This document shows positions 1-8,882 of a stretch of DNA of 64,000 nt, one piece after another. Made by a program: the position numbers and the translations under genes. The stretch is from DATEDA01 sp963744255 (GTDB lineage: Bacteria; Pseudomonadota; Gammaproteobacteria; Burkholderiales; SG8-39). Below the pieces are notes generated by a model that did no database searches, had not been told where the DNA came from, and saw only the letters and a program-made list of their open reading frames with translations. The number at the start of each line of letters is the position of its first letter. Position 1 is the first letter of the stretch. The stretch is taken from positions 1 to 64,000 of the forward strand of contig CAVUSZ010000049.1 of the NCBI GenBank assembly GCA_963744255.1. The letters are read 5' to 3'.

Positions 1-497
1 TCGCCGCTGCGCGGCCCGCTCTCCGCGCGAACCAGGACAATCTCGGTATTCGGGATCGTCCAGCGAGTCGGCCCCTTACCGGCGGACTGCTTGACCTGAC
101 CGGCGTCGGGGATCTCGTCGAGAGGCGGCAGCGGGATCCTGCCCAGGATCCCGTACAACGCCCCCGCCGCCGCCCGGCCCGTCTTCTGGCGCGCCGCCGG
201 CGGCACCTCGCTCAAGTCCAGAGACTGCAGGAGGATCTCGCCGAGCGAAACCAGGTGGTCGAACCGCGCGCGCGAGGGAGACGGAATGTAATCCCGGGCC
301 AGATACGCGGCGACCGCATCGCCGGAATCGAGAAACGTCTTCAGTGCGGCGCGGGGACTCGAGCGATCGGGAGGCTTGAGTGGGTGCGCTTGCTCTTGAC
401 CGAGCGCTGTCGCGGTAACCAGGAAGATCGCGAATGCCGCCAGCCAGCGCAGCCGCTTGCCGGCCGCGCAAAGCAGAATCGATCTGAGGCGCGTCAT
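1..497 (-). CDS. Mechanosensitive ion channel-like protein, N-terminal part (runs off the left edge)
   Basis: The reading frame starts with ATG at 497 and is open to the window edge (165 codons), so the 3' end is missing. It opens with a basic stretch and a hydrophobic segment (about residues 17-33), consistent with a signal peptide or membrane anchor. The following soluble part contains KPPDRSSPRAALKTF and later GPTRWTIPNTEIVLVR. These short blocks resemble the periplasmic N-terminal extension of large MscS-type channel proteins; the pore domain itself would lie outside the window. The assignment rests on memory of that N-terminal pattern, so it is moderate. The gene is followed downstream-to-upstream by another minus-strand envelope gene at 552-1475. 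Confidence 0.55.
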   Translation of the reverse strand, partial: MTRLRSILLCAAGKRLRWLAAFAIFLVTATALGQEQAHPLKPPDRSSPRAALKTFLDSGDAVAAYLARDYIPSPSRARFDHLVSLGEILLQSLDLSEVPPAARQKTGRAAAGALYGILGRIPLPPLDEIPDAGQVKQSAGKGPTRWTIPNTEIVLVRAESGPRSG

Positions 498-551
498 CGT
501 GAATACCCTCAGGCTTTCATCGAGATACGCGATTCCTGTCTTCCGATCGAG

Positions 552-1475
552 TCAGAGCCCGGCGCCCCAGCGATACTGCCAGGCGATACCGACCGCGTTG
601 AAATTGGTTCCGGTGCGCGCCGTCACCCCCGAGTTGAAATAGAGCTTGATCGAGTTGTTCCTGTCGAGTGAGTGTGCGAGCGTCGCGCCCCAGCGCGAGT
701 TCTCCTGCAGGTCGTTGTTCAACGCGCCGTTCACCGAGGTGCGGCCGCCGGTGTAATACGTGGCGTCCAGCGCCGCCCAGAGGCTCGGGTTGAAATTGTA
801 GATCGCGTGTCCTTGGATGCCATACAGCGGTTTCTGCTCACGCACGTTGGTGCCCAGGAATTCGTCGTTGTCGGTGAAGAAGGTGACGCTCGCAGCGGCC
901 TCCAGCGTCCATCGTCCCAAGGCCTTCGAGATCCCGACCTCCGGCTTGAACGACCAGCGGTTGGTGCCGATGTTGATCAGGCGCTCGGGATCGTATCGCC
1001 CCGTGGGCGCGGTCACCCAGAGGCTGACCCCAACGATCGTGTCCTGCCGATAGTCGCGGAACTCCTGCAGCGAGAGCGCCGGCGCGCCGTACAGGTTGAC
1101 GGACGCCCGCAGCGTGATGTCGCCCAGCCCGGAGCGGTCAACGCTCCTCGACTGGCCCGCCACCTCGCCGCTCGCCGAGAGCCAAGCATAGGGCGCGAGC
1201 AGCGCGACCGTGCCGGACTGGCCCCAGAAATCCAGGACCCGCGCGTACGTGAGAACGGCGGTGTGGACCTTGGCGTCGGCATCCTTTATCGGCAGCGATG
1301 GGTCGGTGAGGACATCGCCCCAGAGATAACCATACCCCGCGATCAGGAAATTGAGCCCGATGGGCGCGTTCGTGTAGGAGAGCGGCTCCATCACTTGGGC
1401 GCGCGACCCCGAGGGCGCACCGAGAAAGAGCGTCGCAGCGAGCATCGTGGCTCCGAGACGACCGACTCTGGTCAT
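552..1475 (-). CDS. Outer-membrane channel-like protein of the phenol MetA-degradation family
   Basis: 307 residues with a Sec signal peptide (residues 1-26, ending GSRAQ) followed by a segment rich in alternating aromatic and polar residues, typical of a beta-barrel. Blocks such as GLNFLIAGYGYLWGDV near the mature N-terminus, GLGDITLRASVNLYGAP in the middle and a terminal WQYRWGAGL (aromatic-rich end, as in barrel proteins) fit the transporter family named after the MetA pathway of phenol degradation (PF13557 type). The family is thought to form outer-membrane pores, but substrates are mostly unknown. The gene reads in the same direction as its neighbours, with a gap of about 110 bases to the patatin gene upstream. 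Confidence 0.7.
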   Translation of the reverse strand: MTRVGRLGATMLAATLFLGAPSGSRAQVMEPLSYTNAPIGLNFLIAGYGYLWGDVLTDPSLPIKDADAKVHTAVLTYARVLDFWGQSGTVALLAPYAWLSASGEVAGQSRSVDRSGLGDITLRASVNLYGAPALSLQEFRDYRQDTIVGVSLWVTAPTGRYDPERLINIGTNRWSFKPEVGISKALGRWTLEAAASVTFFTDNDEFLGTNVREQKPLYGIQGHAIYNFNPSLWAALDATYYTGGRTSVNGALNNDLQENSRWGATLAHSLDRNNSIKLYFNSGVTARTGTNFNAVGIAWQYRWGAGL

Positions 1476-1583
1476 CCGACTCGTCTATCCCGTCGATACT
1501 TCGCGGAGGAGATCGGCGGACCATCCGGTGGAGCGGCGCACCGTCCTTCTTGAGCTTCGTCCCGGCCGTTACGGGCGAAGCCT

Positions 1584-3020
1584 TCATCCTCCATCGGTTG
1601 ATCGAGCCGGCGTGCCACCGAACTCGCGCACGATCGCCTCGAATTCCGCCGACTCGCGCAGCAGCTGGCCGGCGACCTCGCGCAGCCGGTCGACCTCCTC
1701 GGGCCGGAGCACGAAGCTCGTGGGCAGGTTCATGAAGTACAGGCGCTCCTTCGCGTCGGGAATCGCGTCGAAGCTGACATCGAGCACCTCAAAGCTGATC
1801 TTCGGCACGCTCGCTTCGGCCTGTGCCTCGGTCTCGCCAGCGAGACGCTTCCGCGCGACCAGCAACTCGCGCCGCCACTTGTAGATCTCCGCGCGATCCT
1901 TCATGAGCTCGACGGTTTCGAACGAGTACCGGTCGATCGGCACGCCTGTGGCTTGCAGCATCTGAGCGATTGAGCCGGGCGGCGCCTCGTTGCGATCCCA
2001 GTCGGTGCGCGGGGCCGAGCGGGCATTCACCACCATCAGCACGACCCTGCGGATGACGCCGAAACCGACCTCCTCCTGGAACTTCGCGCTCGCCGCGAGC
2101 TCCTCGAGCGCCTCCAGGACGCCCCGCACGCCGATGTTGTCCGCGACGCCGCCGTCGACCAGGTGGATGTACGGGCGATCCTTGCTGTTCTGAAATTCCT
2201 GCATCTCGCGGTAGCGCTGCAGCGCACGCGCCGCCGGCCGGGCTCGGCCCTCGGGTTTCTCGACGTCCTTCACCCAGGCCGGATACTGGAAGCCGCAGGT
2301 GCCGCCGTAGTTGTTGAACGTCACCGCCGACAGCACGACCGGGACCGCTGAGGACGTGGCGGCCGCGCGCGCGAGGCGAACCTTGTTGAGATCGGAGCAG
2401 ATCAGATCGAAGTCGTTCTGGAAGAACGCGAGACGCGACCCACTGGAGATGTCGGTCCCGGTCGCGATCGCGAGCGGACTCTGCTTGTCGAGCAGGTCGC
2501 CGAACGTCGCACCCTCGAACAGGATCTCGTCGTAGTAGTCGGCAGCGAGCTCCGAGCGACCGGCGCTGCCGCCGATGAACTTCGACCAGTTGAACGGGTT
2601 CAGGCTACGCGCGAGCAGCGTACCTTCCACGTCGCGCTTGAGGAACCGTGTCTCGTACTCGGAAAACAGCCGCTCGCCGTAGAGCGCGTACGCGAGCGCC
2701 GTGAAGCTCCCGCCCGACACGCCGGTGATCATGTCGACCTCGTCGATCAGCCGGCGGCGCTTGCCGTCGACGACGATCTCGGTGCGGCGGAGCTCCTCCA
2801 GCACGCCGTATGAGAACGCCGCCGCCCGGGTGCCGCCCCCGGAGAACGACAGCACGAACAGCGTCTGCAGGTGGTTGTTCTGGCGCTTCGGGAGCAGTAG
2901 GTACGGACGATAACCGGCCTTGGGGTCGACCTGGGCGATCGGTTCGTTGATCGGCCGGCTGGCGCAGCCGGCCAGCGCCACGGCGGCGAGAAAGCAGACG
3001 ATCACACGATCGGCACGCAT
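1584..3020 (-). CDS. Patatin-like phospholipase, lipoprotein
   Basis: 478 residues. A lipobox (LAGC, Cys19) after a short hydrophobic leader indicates an envelope-anchored lipoprotein. The patatin fold signatures are complete: oxyanion loop SGGGTRAA at about residues 60-67, nucleophile elbow GVSGGS with Ser102, and the catalytic Asp289 in DGGVADN. Patatins are Ser-Asp dyad acyl hydrolases that act on phospholipids or other acyl esters. The ATG at 3020 is preceded by an AAGGAGG-like ribosome site. Residues after about 330 form a less conserved C-terminal region. Substrate cannot be read from the sequence. Confidence 0.88.
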   Translation of the reverse strand: MRADRVIVCFLAAVALAGCASRPINEPIAQVDPKAGYRPYLLLPKRQNNHLQTLFVLSFSGGGTRAAAFSYGVLEELRRTEIVVDGKRRRLIDEVDMITGVSGGSFTALAYALYGERLFSEYETRFLKRDVEGTLLARSLNPFNWSKFIGGSAGRSELAADYYDEILFEGATFGDLLDKQSPLAIATGTDISSGSRLAFFQNDFDLICSDLNKVRLARAAATSSAVPVVLSAVTFNNYGGTCGFQYPAWVKDVEKPEGRARPAARALQRYREMQEFQNSKDRPYIHLVDGGVADNIGVRGVLEALEELAASAKFQEEVGFGVIRRVVLMVVNARSAPRTDWDRNEAPPGSIAQMLQATGVPIDRYSFETVELMKDRAEIYKWRRELLVARKRLAGETEAQAEASVPKISFEVLDVSFDAIPDAKERLYFMNLPTSFVLRPEEVDRLREVAGQLLRESAEFEAIVREFGGTPARSTDGG

Positions 3021-3066
3021 GGGTCCCTCCTTTGGTCTCGACTCGCAGTCTTTCGCCGCGACAGGC

Positions 3067-3408
3067 TCATCCGCACTGGCCGCCGAGCAGCCCGGTCTTC
3101 AGGTCGGCGTTCGGCGGGCGAGGACCCAGCCAGATGGAGACGAGCGCGCGCGCGAAATCATCCCCTTTGATCGTCGCCTTGACCGCGCTCTCAACATCCA
3201 CCTGAGCTCCCGCGCCCGGCTTATAGGCGAAGCGGAGTCGCTGACCCTTGCCCATGTCGGCCATCAACTCCTTGAGCGAGTCGATGCGCTCCTTGAGCGC
3301 CGGGAGCTCGCTCTTGGCGTTGTTCTCGAAGCCCTTGGCCAGATCGGCGCGGCCTACGTCGCGCACGAAGTGCAGGATCAGCTCCTTCGGCGCGTTTGAC
3401 TCTAGCAT
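3067..3408 (-). CDS. Chalcone isomerase-like protein, 5'-truncated
   Basis: 113 residues matching the C-terminal two-thirds of bacterial chalcone-isomerase-like (Chalcone_2) proteins: APKELILHFVRDV, GKGQRLRFAYKPG, VKATIKGDDFARALVSIWLG and PPNADLKTGLLG. Normal members start with a signal peptide and a strand-rich half of roughly 70 more residues. Here the frame upstream of Met1 runs into the 3' end of the AsmA-family gene, only 19 bases away, and does not encode that half. An AAGGA motif lies 4 bases before the ATG, so a short product may still be made. Bacterial members of this family probably bind lipids rather than isomerise chalcones. Most likely a gene remnant left by a deletion. Confidence 0.65.
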   Translation of the reverse strand: MLESNAPKELILHFVRDVGRADLAKGFENNAKSELPALKERIDSLKELMADMGKGQRLRFAYKPGAGAQVDVESAVKATIKGDDFARALVSIWLGPRPPNADLKTGLLGGQCG

Positions 3409-3427
3409 GGCATCCTTGAGGTAGGGC

Positions 3428-6400
3428 TCAAGGCTTGGGCTCGCTCCTCGGGCGCAAGCCGAGAAAAGGATCGAGCAGCTCGATCGGCGCCTTGAAGATT
3501 GCGCTCATCAGGTTCAGGAGGCTCTGTCCCACGGCGTCCGGCCTGAGCGGCACCACGGTCGGGTCGCGCAAGTCCCCGGTGACGCTCACCGGGATGCCGA
3601 CGAGGCGAGTGAACATGGCACCCACGATCGGAATGTGCCGGGCCAGCGCGTTGATGTTCGAGAACGGCGCCACCAGGGCGTGCATCGCGACGGTGTGATC
3701 TTCCAACCCGATCTCGCCGCTCCCCGCGATGCCGAGCGAGGGGCTGTGGAACGTCACGCTCTCGACCCGGAGCCGGGTGCCCGCGAGCGTTCCGGTCAAG
3801 ACGATCTGGTCGTACTCGAGACCGCCCTTCATCAGTTCCTCGGGGCCACTGCGCAGCAGCGCGGCCACACTGGTGAGGGAGAGAATCCGGGTTATCTCGG
3901 GCGCGCGCACGACCCGCCCGTCGCGCGCCACGACGCGGAGGCTGCCGCGTGTCGTGCCGAGCAGCGCCTCGGGCGCCCCGCTGGCGGCAAGGTCCAGATC
4001 GAGGTCGAAGCGACCGGTGAGCGCGTGGTTCTCCCTGGCGAGGCACTCCGCCGCCTGCGCAAGATCCTGGCCGCGGGCCTGGCCGCGACCGTTCAGCGTC
4101 ACCGTGCCCGGCGTGGCCGCGGCCGTGACCGACAGCGCTACGCCGCAGAGGTGCGCGTCGGTCACCTCCGCGACGACCCGGTTCGGCGCGAGCGATACGG
4201 TTGCGACGACCGGCTGGAACACGCGCTCGTCGAAGACCACCGCCTTGGCGGTGATTGCGACCCGGCCCTCGACGGGCAGGTCCCAGGCCGCGCCGGTCGG
4301 CCGGCGGTCACCTCCGAGCCCATCGAGGAGCCGGTTCGCATCCAGGCGCTCCGCGGTCACCTTCGCGTCGATCGCGAAGGTCTCCGGCTTGCGCTCCACG
4401 CTGCCGCTCAGCGCGAACCGCTCGCCGGCGAGGCGGAGGACGGTATCGCGGACACGCACCGCGTCGCCGGCGGCGTCGAGCCGCACGCGGTCAATGATCA
4501 CGGGCAGGCCCCACCGTTCGAGCACGTCCAGCCCTTCGCCCTCGAGGGTGCCGGTCGCGGTCGAGCGCCGCGGCGCCTCGAGGTCGATCGACGCGCGAAA
4601 GTCGCCGCGGAGCGAGCCCTGCACCTCGGGCAGCGGCGCGAGGAACCGATCGACCGTGCGGTCGTCGAGCGTGCCGCGGAACGCGAGATCCGCGTGCGCA
4701 GCCCTCCATTTCAGCGCGATGGTGGCGTCGCTGTCCGCATCCTTGAGAGAGAGGCGCCGCAGGTCGAGCTCGCCCGGACGCCACGTGAGGTCGAACTCGG
4801 CGTCCACCTTCTCCGTGAGGCCCACGGTTCCCTGCGCCGCGAGCGAACCGGGCGCGTCGGCGGGCCACCTCAGCCGGCCGCCGGCCAGGCTGAGCGGCGC
4901 GCGGGGCATCGCCTTCGGCGGCACCTGCCAACGCGCGCGCGCCCAGTCGAGGGCCTGCTGGCCGGCCGCGCCGTCCTCGAGCGCGAGGTCGATGCGGCGG
5001 TCGGACGAGCCATAGTCTTGGACCGTTCCCGACGTAGTGACGCGCGCATCGAGCAGCGACGCCCGGAGCCGGTCGAGCCGCAGCGCGCGCGGCGTGACAG
5101 TCGCTTCCCCGCCGGCGAGCGTCAGCGGCGCGGGCAGCTCGGTCACGCTCACGCGCATTTCCTGCGGCCGCACGACGGCCGCGTAGTCGAGCCCTCCGGG
5201 CGCGCCGAGAGTGCCCGACAACTGCGCGAGGCGCACTGCGGCAGTCCCGGTCACGCTCTTCACGTCCTCCAGCGCCGACCGCAGGCCTCCGAGCGAAGCA
5301 AGCCAGGGGTAGAGCTCATCGAGGGCAAGGGCGAAGTCGCCGCTCGCCGAGCGCACCACCAGCGCGCCGCCGAGCGCGAGCTCCGCCTCACCGCCCTGAA
5401 CCCGCGAGCGGCCGGCGCTGCCGGCGAGGCCGCGCACTCGGAGGCGGTCGCCGGCGTAGCTGAGCTCGCCCTGGCTCACCCCGAGCGGGAACGGCACGCC
5501 GCGGTAGCGTCCCGTGGCCGCCATCTTCGCGACGTCCACCGTAAAGTGCGGAGCGTGCCGACGGGCCTCGTACGCGAAGCGCCCCGACGCCCGGCCTTGC
5601 AGTGATTCGATGTCGCGAAGCGCGGCCTCGCCCTCGCGTCCGAGCAGGCGGCGCGTGATTGCCAGGGTCTCGGCGAGATCGGCGTCGACTGCCGCGCGCA
5701 GACTGTGCAGCGCGACAGCGGGTACGAACTCGAGCGCCAGCTCGCCTGCCCTGAACCGCGAATTACCGATCGCGCCGTCGAGCTCGCTTCCCCGCAGCGC
5801 GCCGTCAGCGAGTGCCAGACGGCCGGCGCCGTTCCGGACCGCGATCCCTGCTGGGAGGGCGAGCCCGGCCCCCTCGAGCCGTGCCTCGGCCCGGAGCGCT
5901 CGCAGGTCCGCGAGCGCGGCAAGGTCGTTCCCCGCCGCGGTGAGTGTGAGCTCCCGCGCCGTGCCGGCAGTGACCACGCCCGTCGCTGTGCGCACCGCGT
6001 CGAGGTCCTCCGCGAGCGCCAGTGCGGCAGCACGCAGCCGCGCGAGGTCCAACGCCGGCACCTGCAGCTCGACCACCGGCGCCGTGCCGTCGGGCTTCGC
6101 GCGCAGCGAGCCCGTGGCCTGCGGCAGGAGGTTGCCGACCTGGAAGCCGCGCAGCGCGAGCGTCAGCGCCTGTCCATCGCGCGCAGCATCCGCGGCGATC
6201 CGGATCGCCCCCAGGTCGAGCGTCCGTGCACCGCGCTCGACGACGAGCCGGGGCGACGACGCGGTGAGACCGGCGCGGGCCGAGCCGCGACCATCGGTCG
6301 TCGCCTCGACGTTCGCGTCGATCGCGCCGGATCGCACGACGAGCGCGCTCTCCGCAAGGAGCGTCTCGAGCACCTCGCCCGCCTGCAGGCCGGTCACCTG

Positions 6401-7069
6401 CAGCTTTGCGGAGGCCGCGAGCGAGCCCGGCGCGATCGTCAGGCGGCCCTCGGCCGCGCGCCACAGATCCGCCGCGGAGCTCACGCTCGCGTCGATCGCC
6501 GCTGCCGACACGTCGGCGCGAGCCGACAGGTCCGAAAAGGACACGAGCCGCCGCCCGGCGTACGCGAGGTCGAGCTTGCCGCCCACGATCTCGATCGACA
6601 TCCCCTGCGCTTCGCGCACCAGCGCATCGGCGATCGGACCGAGCGCGGCGCGGTAGGCGGCGAACGGATCGCCTGCGTCTCCGCCGCCGGGCTCGATCCG
6701 TACCGCGAATGCGGGCTGCTCGATGCGGATCGCCGTCGGGCGGACGTTCCCGGCAAACAAGGGGAGCAGCGCGAGCTGGACATCGAACGTCGCGGCCCGG
6801 CCGTCGAGCGCGCCGGGGATGGAGACGGTGGCACCGTGGATCACGCCGCGCGGCTGCGGGAACAAGCGCACCGCGAGCGATTCGTAGCGCACTTCGCCGC
6901 CGGCGAGCGCCGAGATCCGCCGCTCGACGGCGCGCTGGACCGCAGCGCTGTCGACGAGCAGCGGGAGGGCGGCGGCGGCGCTGAGCAGCAGCGCAGCGAC
7001 CACGGCGGCGATGGCGACCCGCCGTCGCCAGCGCGGCCGAGCGCGTTCGCACATGAGCCCGACCATCAT
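3428..7069 (-). CDS. AsmA-family inner-membrane anchored periplasmic protein
   Basis: 1213 residues from the chosen ATG at 7069, where GAGGTG lies 6 bases upstream; the frame is open to 7150 but without a better site. A basic cytoplasmic tail and one hydrophobic helix (about residues 16-37) are followed by a very long periplasmic region of repeated beta-strand pattern, as in AsmA/TamB/YhdP-like proteins. The C-terminal part carries the AsmA-like block with RGSLRVVARDGRVVRAPEI, FHSPSLGIAGSGEIGLEDH and VTGDLRDPTVVPLRP. Family members act in outer-membrane homeostasis, probably as phospholipid bridges between membranes. Monocistronic, or followed by the truncated chalcone-isomerase-like gene. 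Confidence 0.85.
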   Translation of the reverse strand: MMVGLMCERARPRWRRRVAIAAVVAALLLSAAAALPLLVDSAAVQRAVERRISALAGGEVRYESLAVRLFPQPRGVIHGATVSIPGALDGRAATFDVQLALLPLFAGNVRPTAIRIEQPAFAVRIEPGGGDAGDPFAAYRAALGPIADALVREAQGMSIEIVGGKLDLAYAGRRLVSFSDLSARADVSAAAIDASVSSAADLWRAAEGRLTIAPGSLAASAKLQVTGLQAGEVLETLLAESALVVRSGAIDANVEATTDGRGSARAGLTASSPRLVVERGARTLDLGAIRIAADAARDGQALTLALRGFQVGNLLPQATGSLRAKPDGTAPVVELQVPALDLARLRAAALALAEDLDAVRTATGVVTAGTARELTLTAAGNDLAALADLRALRAEARLEGAGLALPAGIAVRNGAGRLALADGALRGSELDGAIGNSRFRAGELALEFVPAVALHSLRAAVDADLAETLAITRRLLGREGEAALRDIESLQGRASGRFAYEARRHAPHFTVDVAKMAATGRYRGVPFPLGVSQGELSYAGDRLRVRGLAGSAGRSRVQGGEAELALGGALVVRSASGDFALALDELYPWLASLGGLRSALEDVKSVTGTAAVRLAQLSGTLGAPGGLDYAAVVRPQEMRVSVTELPAPLTLAGGEATVTPRALRLDRLRASLLDARVTTSGTVQDYGSSDRRIDLALEDGAAGQQALDWARARWQVPPKAMPRAPLSLAGGRLRWPADAPGSLAAQGTVGLTEKVDAEFDLTWRPGELDLRRLSLKDADSDATIALKWRAAHADLAFRGTLDDRTVDRFLAPLPEVQGSLRGDFRASIDLEAPRRSTATGTLEGEGLDVLERWGLPVIIDRVRLDAAGDAVRVRDTVLRLAGERFALSGSVERKPETFAIDAKVTAERLDANRLLDGLGGDRRPTGAAWDLPVEGRVAITAKAVVFDERVFQPVVATVSLAPNRVVAEVTDAHLCGVALSVTAAATPGTVTLNGRGQARGQDLAQAAECLARENHALTGRFDLDLDLAASGAPEALLGTTRGSLRVVARDGRVVRAPEITRILSLTSVAALLRSGPEELMKGGLEYDQIVLTGTLAGTRLRVESVTFHSPSLGIAGSGEIGLEDHTVAMHALVAPFSNINALARHIPIVGAMFTRLVGIPVSVTGDLRDPTVVPLRPDAVGQSLLNLMSAIFKAPIELLDPFLGLRPRSEPKP

Positions 7070-7321
7070 CAGTTGCACCTCAGCTTCTCGGCTTCGCTTC
7101 AATGCTGCCGGTGGTTCCGGGGTTTGACGTCTGCTTTCCGCGACGCCCACTGTCGCCTCAGGGTCGACTTGACGTTCGGTTGACTGTCGCTGATCGGGCC
7201 AGCGGTCATTCGGCTCTGATACGTTGTGATACCGTCGCGTGGTGCCCTTCGAGCCGCCGCAAACGGCGCCGAACGGGACTCCGCCTATGGCCGCAGTCTA
7301 ACGACGACGAGGAAGTAGATC

Positions 7322-8003
7322 GTGAAGAAATCGATCGCAGGCAATGTGGGTGTCGTTCTCCTCGCAGTGATCCTGGGAGCATGTGCGACTGGGACCGATG
7401 TCACCGAGGGTTCGGGCTTCCTAAGGGATTACTCACGATCTGCTGGAGACCCGGGACGCCCAGGGTAGGACCATTCGCGCCTGGGCGAGTCCCAAGCTCA
7501 CGCCCGCCAACTACGATGCGGTACTGCTCGATCCGCTCGTCTTCTACCCCGAGCCAAGGCCGAGCCAGCAGGTGAGCGCCGAGACGCTGCAACAAATGCT
7601 CGCCTACTCCAACGACACATTTAAGCGGTCAGTCAGCCAGCGATTCAGGGTGGTCGATCGTGCCGGGCCCGGCGTCCTGCGGATTCGCGTCGCTTTTAGT
7701 GGCGTCGCGGCGCAAGCCGAGGGCCTCAAGCCCTACCAGTACGTCCCCATCGCCTTAGTGGCGACCATGGCCGCAAGGGCCGCGACGGGTACGCCGCAAC
7801 GGGCGTTCATCGTGAGCGAGGTTGAGGGAACGGACAGCGTCACGGGCGAGCTGCTTGGGATGAGAGTCCGGGTGGCGACAGGCGAGCGCCTGGCCCAAGT
7901 TGCCGGGCAGCAGGTCATCACGCTGGACACGGTGAAGCCGCTGCTGGACGAATTGGCCGCGGGGGCCTTTCCGGAACTGGCGAAGTACGTCAAGCCCAAG
8001 TGA
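7322..8003 (+). pseudogene. DUF3313-family lipoprotein, single frameshift
   Basis: A GTG start at 7322 with GAGGAAG 6 bases upstream opens a lipoprotein leader (lipobox LGAC) and the DUF3313 N-terminus (GSGFLRDYSR). Just after that, near 7440, the frame breaks: reading on after one surplus base gives LLETRDAQGRTIRAWASP, LTPANYDAVLLDPLVFYPEP and then the long open part from 7572 (VSQRFRVVDRAGPGVLRIRVAF, KPYQYVPIALVA, AFIVSEVEGTDSVTGELL) to the stop at 8001-8003. The two halves together have the normal family length. The cause is either a +1 consensus error or a recent mutation. DUF3313 proteins are envelope lipoproteins of unknown role. Confidence 0.75.
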
Positions 8004-8075
8004 GACGGAGCGCGCAAACACGGGCGACTGGTAAGCCCTCACAGGGTCCTCGTCGCCGAGAGTATCTTCGTAGGG

Positions 8076-8249
8076 TCAGACAGGGCGCGGCAAACGCCCG
8101 CTCGCTTCTGCCTCATTGAGAAGGGCGAGCAGGCGCTCGATGGTTGCAAACACCGGGCGCTCGTAGGCCTCACAGCGCCCTCGCCGCCGGTCGTAAGTCG
8201 ACCGGTGCATCCCCTTAGGCCGGTCGGGGAAGTCGCCGCCGCGGTACCG
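8076..8249 (-). pseudogene. Short C-terminal gene fragment with a PKGMHRSTY block
   Basis: An open frame of 57 codons without a credible start reads YRGGDFPDRPKGMHRSTY, then an amphipathic helix (about 25 residues) and a stop at 8076. The combination of a KPKGMH-x-RTY motif and a terminal helix reminds me of the tails of small zinc-ribbon hypothetical proteins found in genomic islands; this is recollection, not a demonstrated match. In another frame, 8305 to 8039, a leader-like hydrophobic stretch (MTFRSLLLLVLLILTLVL) precedes it, so an older gene may have been rearranged here. The remainder of 8004-8357 shows no gene. Confidence 0.25.
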
Positions 8250-8357
8250 TCGAGCACCAGCGTCAGGATCAGCAGAACGAGCAGCAGCAGGGAGCGGAAA
8301 GTCATGCCGGCATCCCGCATGCCGAAGCCGCTAAACGGCGGTCACCTCGATGTCGAT

Positions 8358-8761
8358 CTACGTCCACGCCTTGCGCAGGCCGATGTACTCGAGCTCGGCG
8401 AGCAGCACGACGGTGACAGCCTGCGCGATGACGAACACGTGACCAAGTAGGGTCGGCGACACTGCGCCACTGATCAGAAGAGCGATGCTTCCCGCGACCC
8501 AAAGCGCGTTGCCGGCAATGACGATCCAGACGCCCGGCCGCGACAGCGTCGTACGCGCCGCAACCCAAGCCATGAACACAGCGATCGGAAACAGGCTCAA
8601 GCCGGCGTACTCGAGCAGGGTGCCAGGCAGCCCGAGCAGCGGCGAGAGCACGCCCGAGGCGAGCGACAGCAGCAGCCCATCGCGACGCAGGTCGCGGCAT
8701 CGACAAAGAGCACCCGGCGCACGAACGTGGAACGGTCGATCGAAGCAGTGATGGCAGTCAT
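8358..8761 (-). pseudogene. Small four-helix membrane protein, single frameshift
   Basis: ATG at 8761 has a good ribosome site (GGAGG, 5 bases upstream). The first 29 codons read MTAITASIDRSTFVRRVLFV then DAATCVAMG. One base is missing near 8675, after which the neighbouring frame continues with LLLSLASGVLSPLLGLPGTL, AGLSLFPIAVFMAWVAART, VWIVIAGNALWVAGSIALLI and VIAQAVTVVLLAELEYIGL, stopping at 8358. The repaired product would have about 134 residues and four membrane helices. I do not recognise a named family. It is divergent from the XRE/MmyB-type regulator at 8883, which plausibly controls it; this pairing is seen with many small redox or stress membrane proteins, but that is inference. 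Confidence 0.65.
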
Positions 8762-8831
8762 GTGAACCTCCAGTGGTTGACGAAAGAACGAGAAGCGAGC
8801 CGCATACTCCACGCATCATCAACCGTTGTCG

Positions 8832-8848
8832 ATTACGTCCGAGGTAAT
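8832..8848. promoter_or_regulatory. Candidate operator, inverted ATTAC-N7-GTAAT
   Basis: An inverted repeat with 5-base half sites lies in the 121-base divergent gap between the small membrane protein (start 8761, minus) and the XRE/MmyB-type regulator (start 8883, plus). Dyads in this position are typical of autoregulated XRE repressors. No experimental basis; the half sites are short. Confidence 0.3.
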
Positions 8849-8882
8849 TGGATCGCCGCCTCGGGTTCGCTATCGTCGCGCC

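Noticed and set aside
3635..7183. Large plus-strand open frames (656 and 492 codons) opposite the AsmA-family gene
   Set aside because: Shadow frames of the minus-strand gene; Arg-rich, no ribosome sites or domains.
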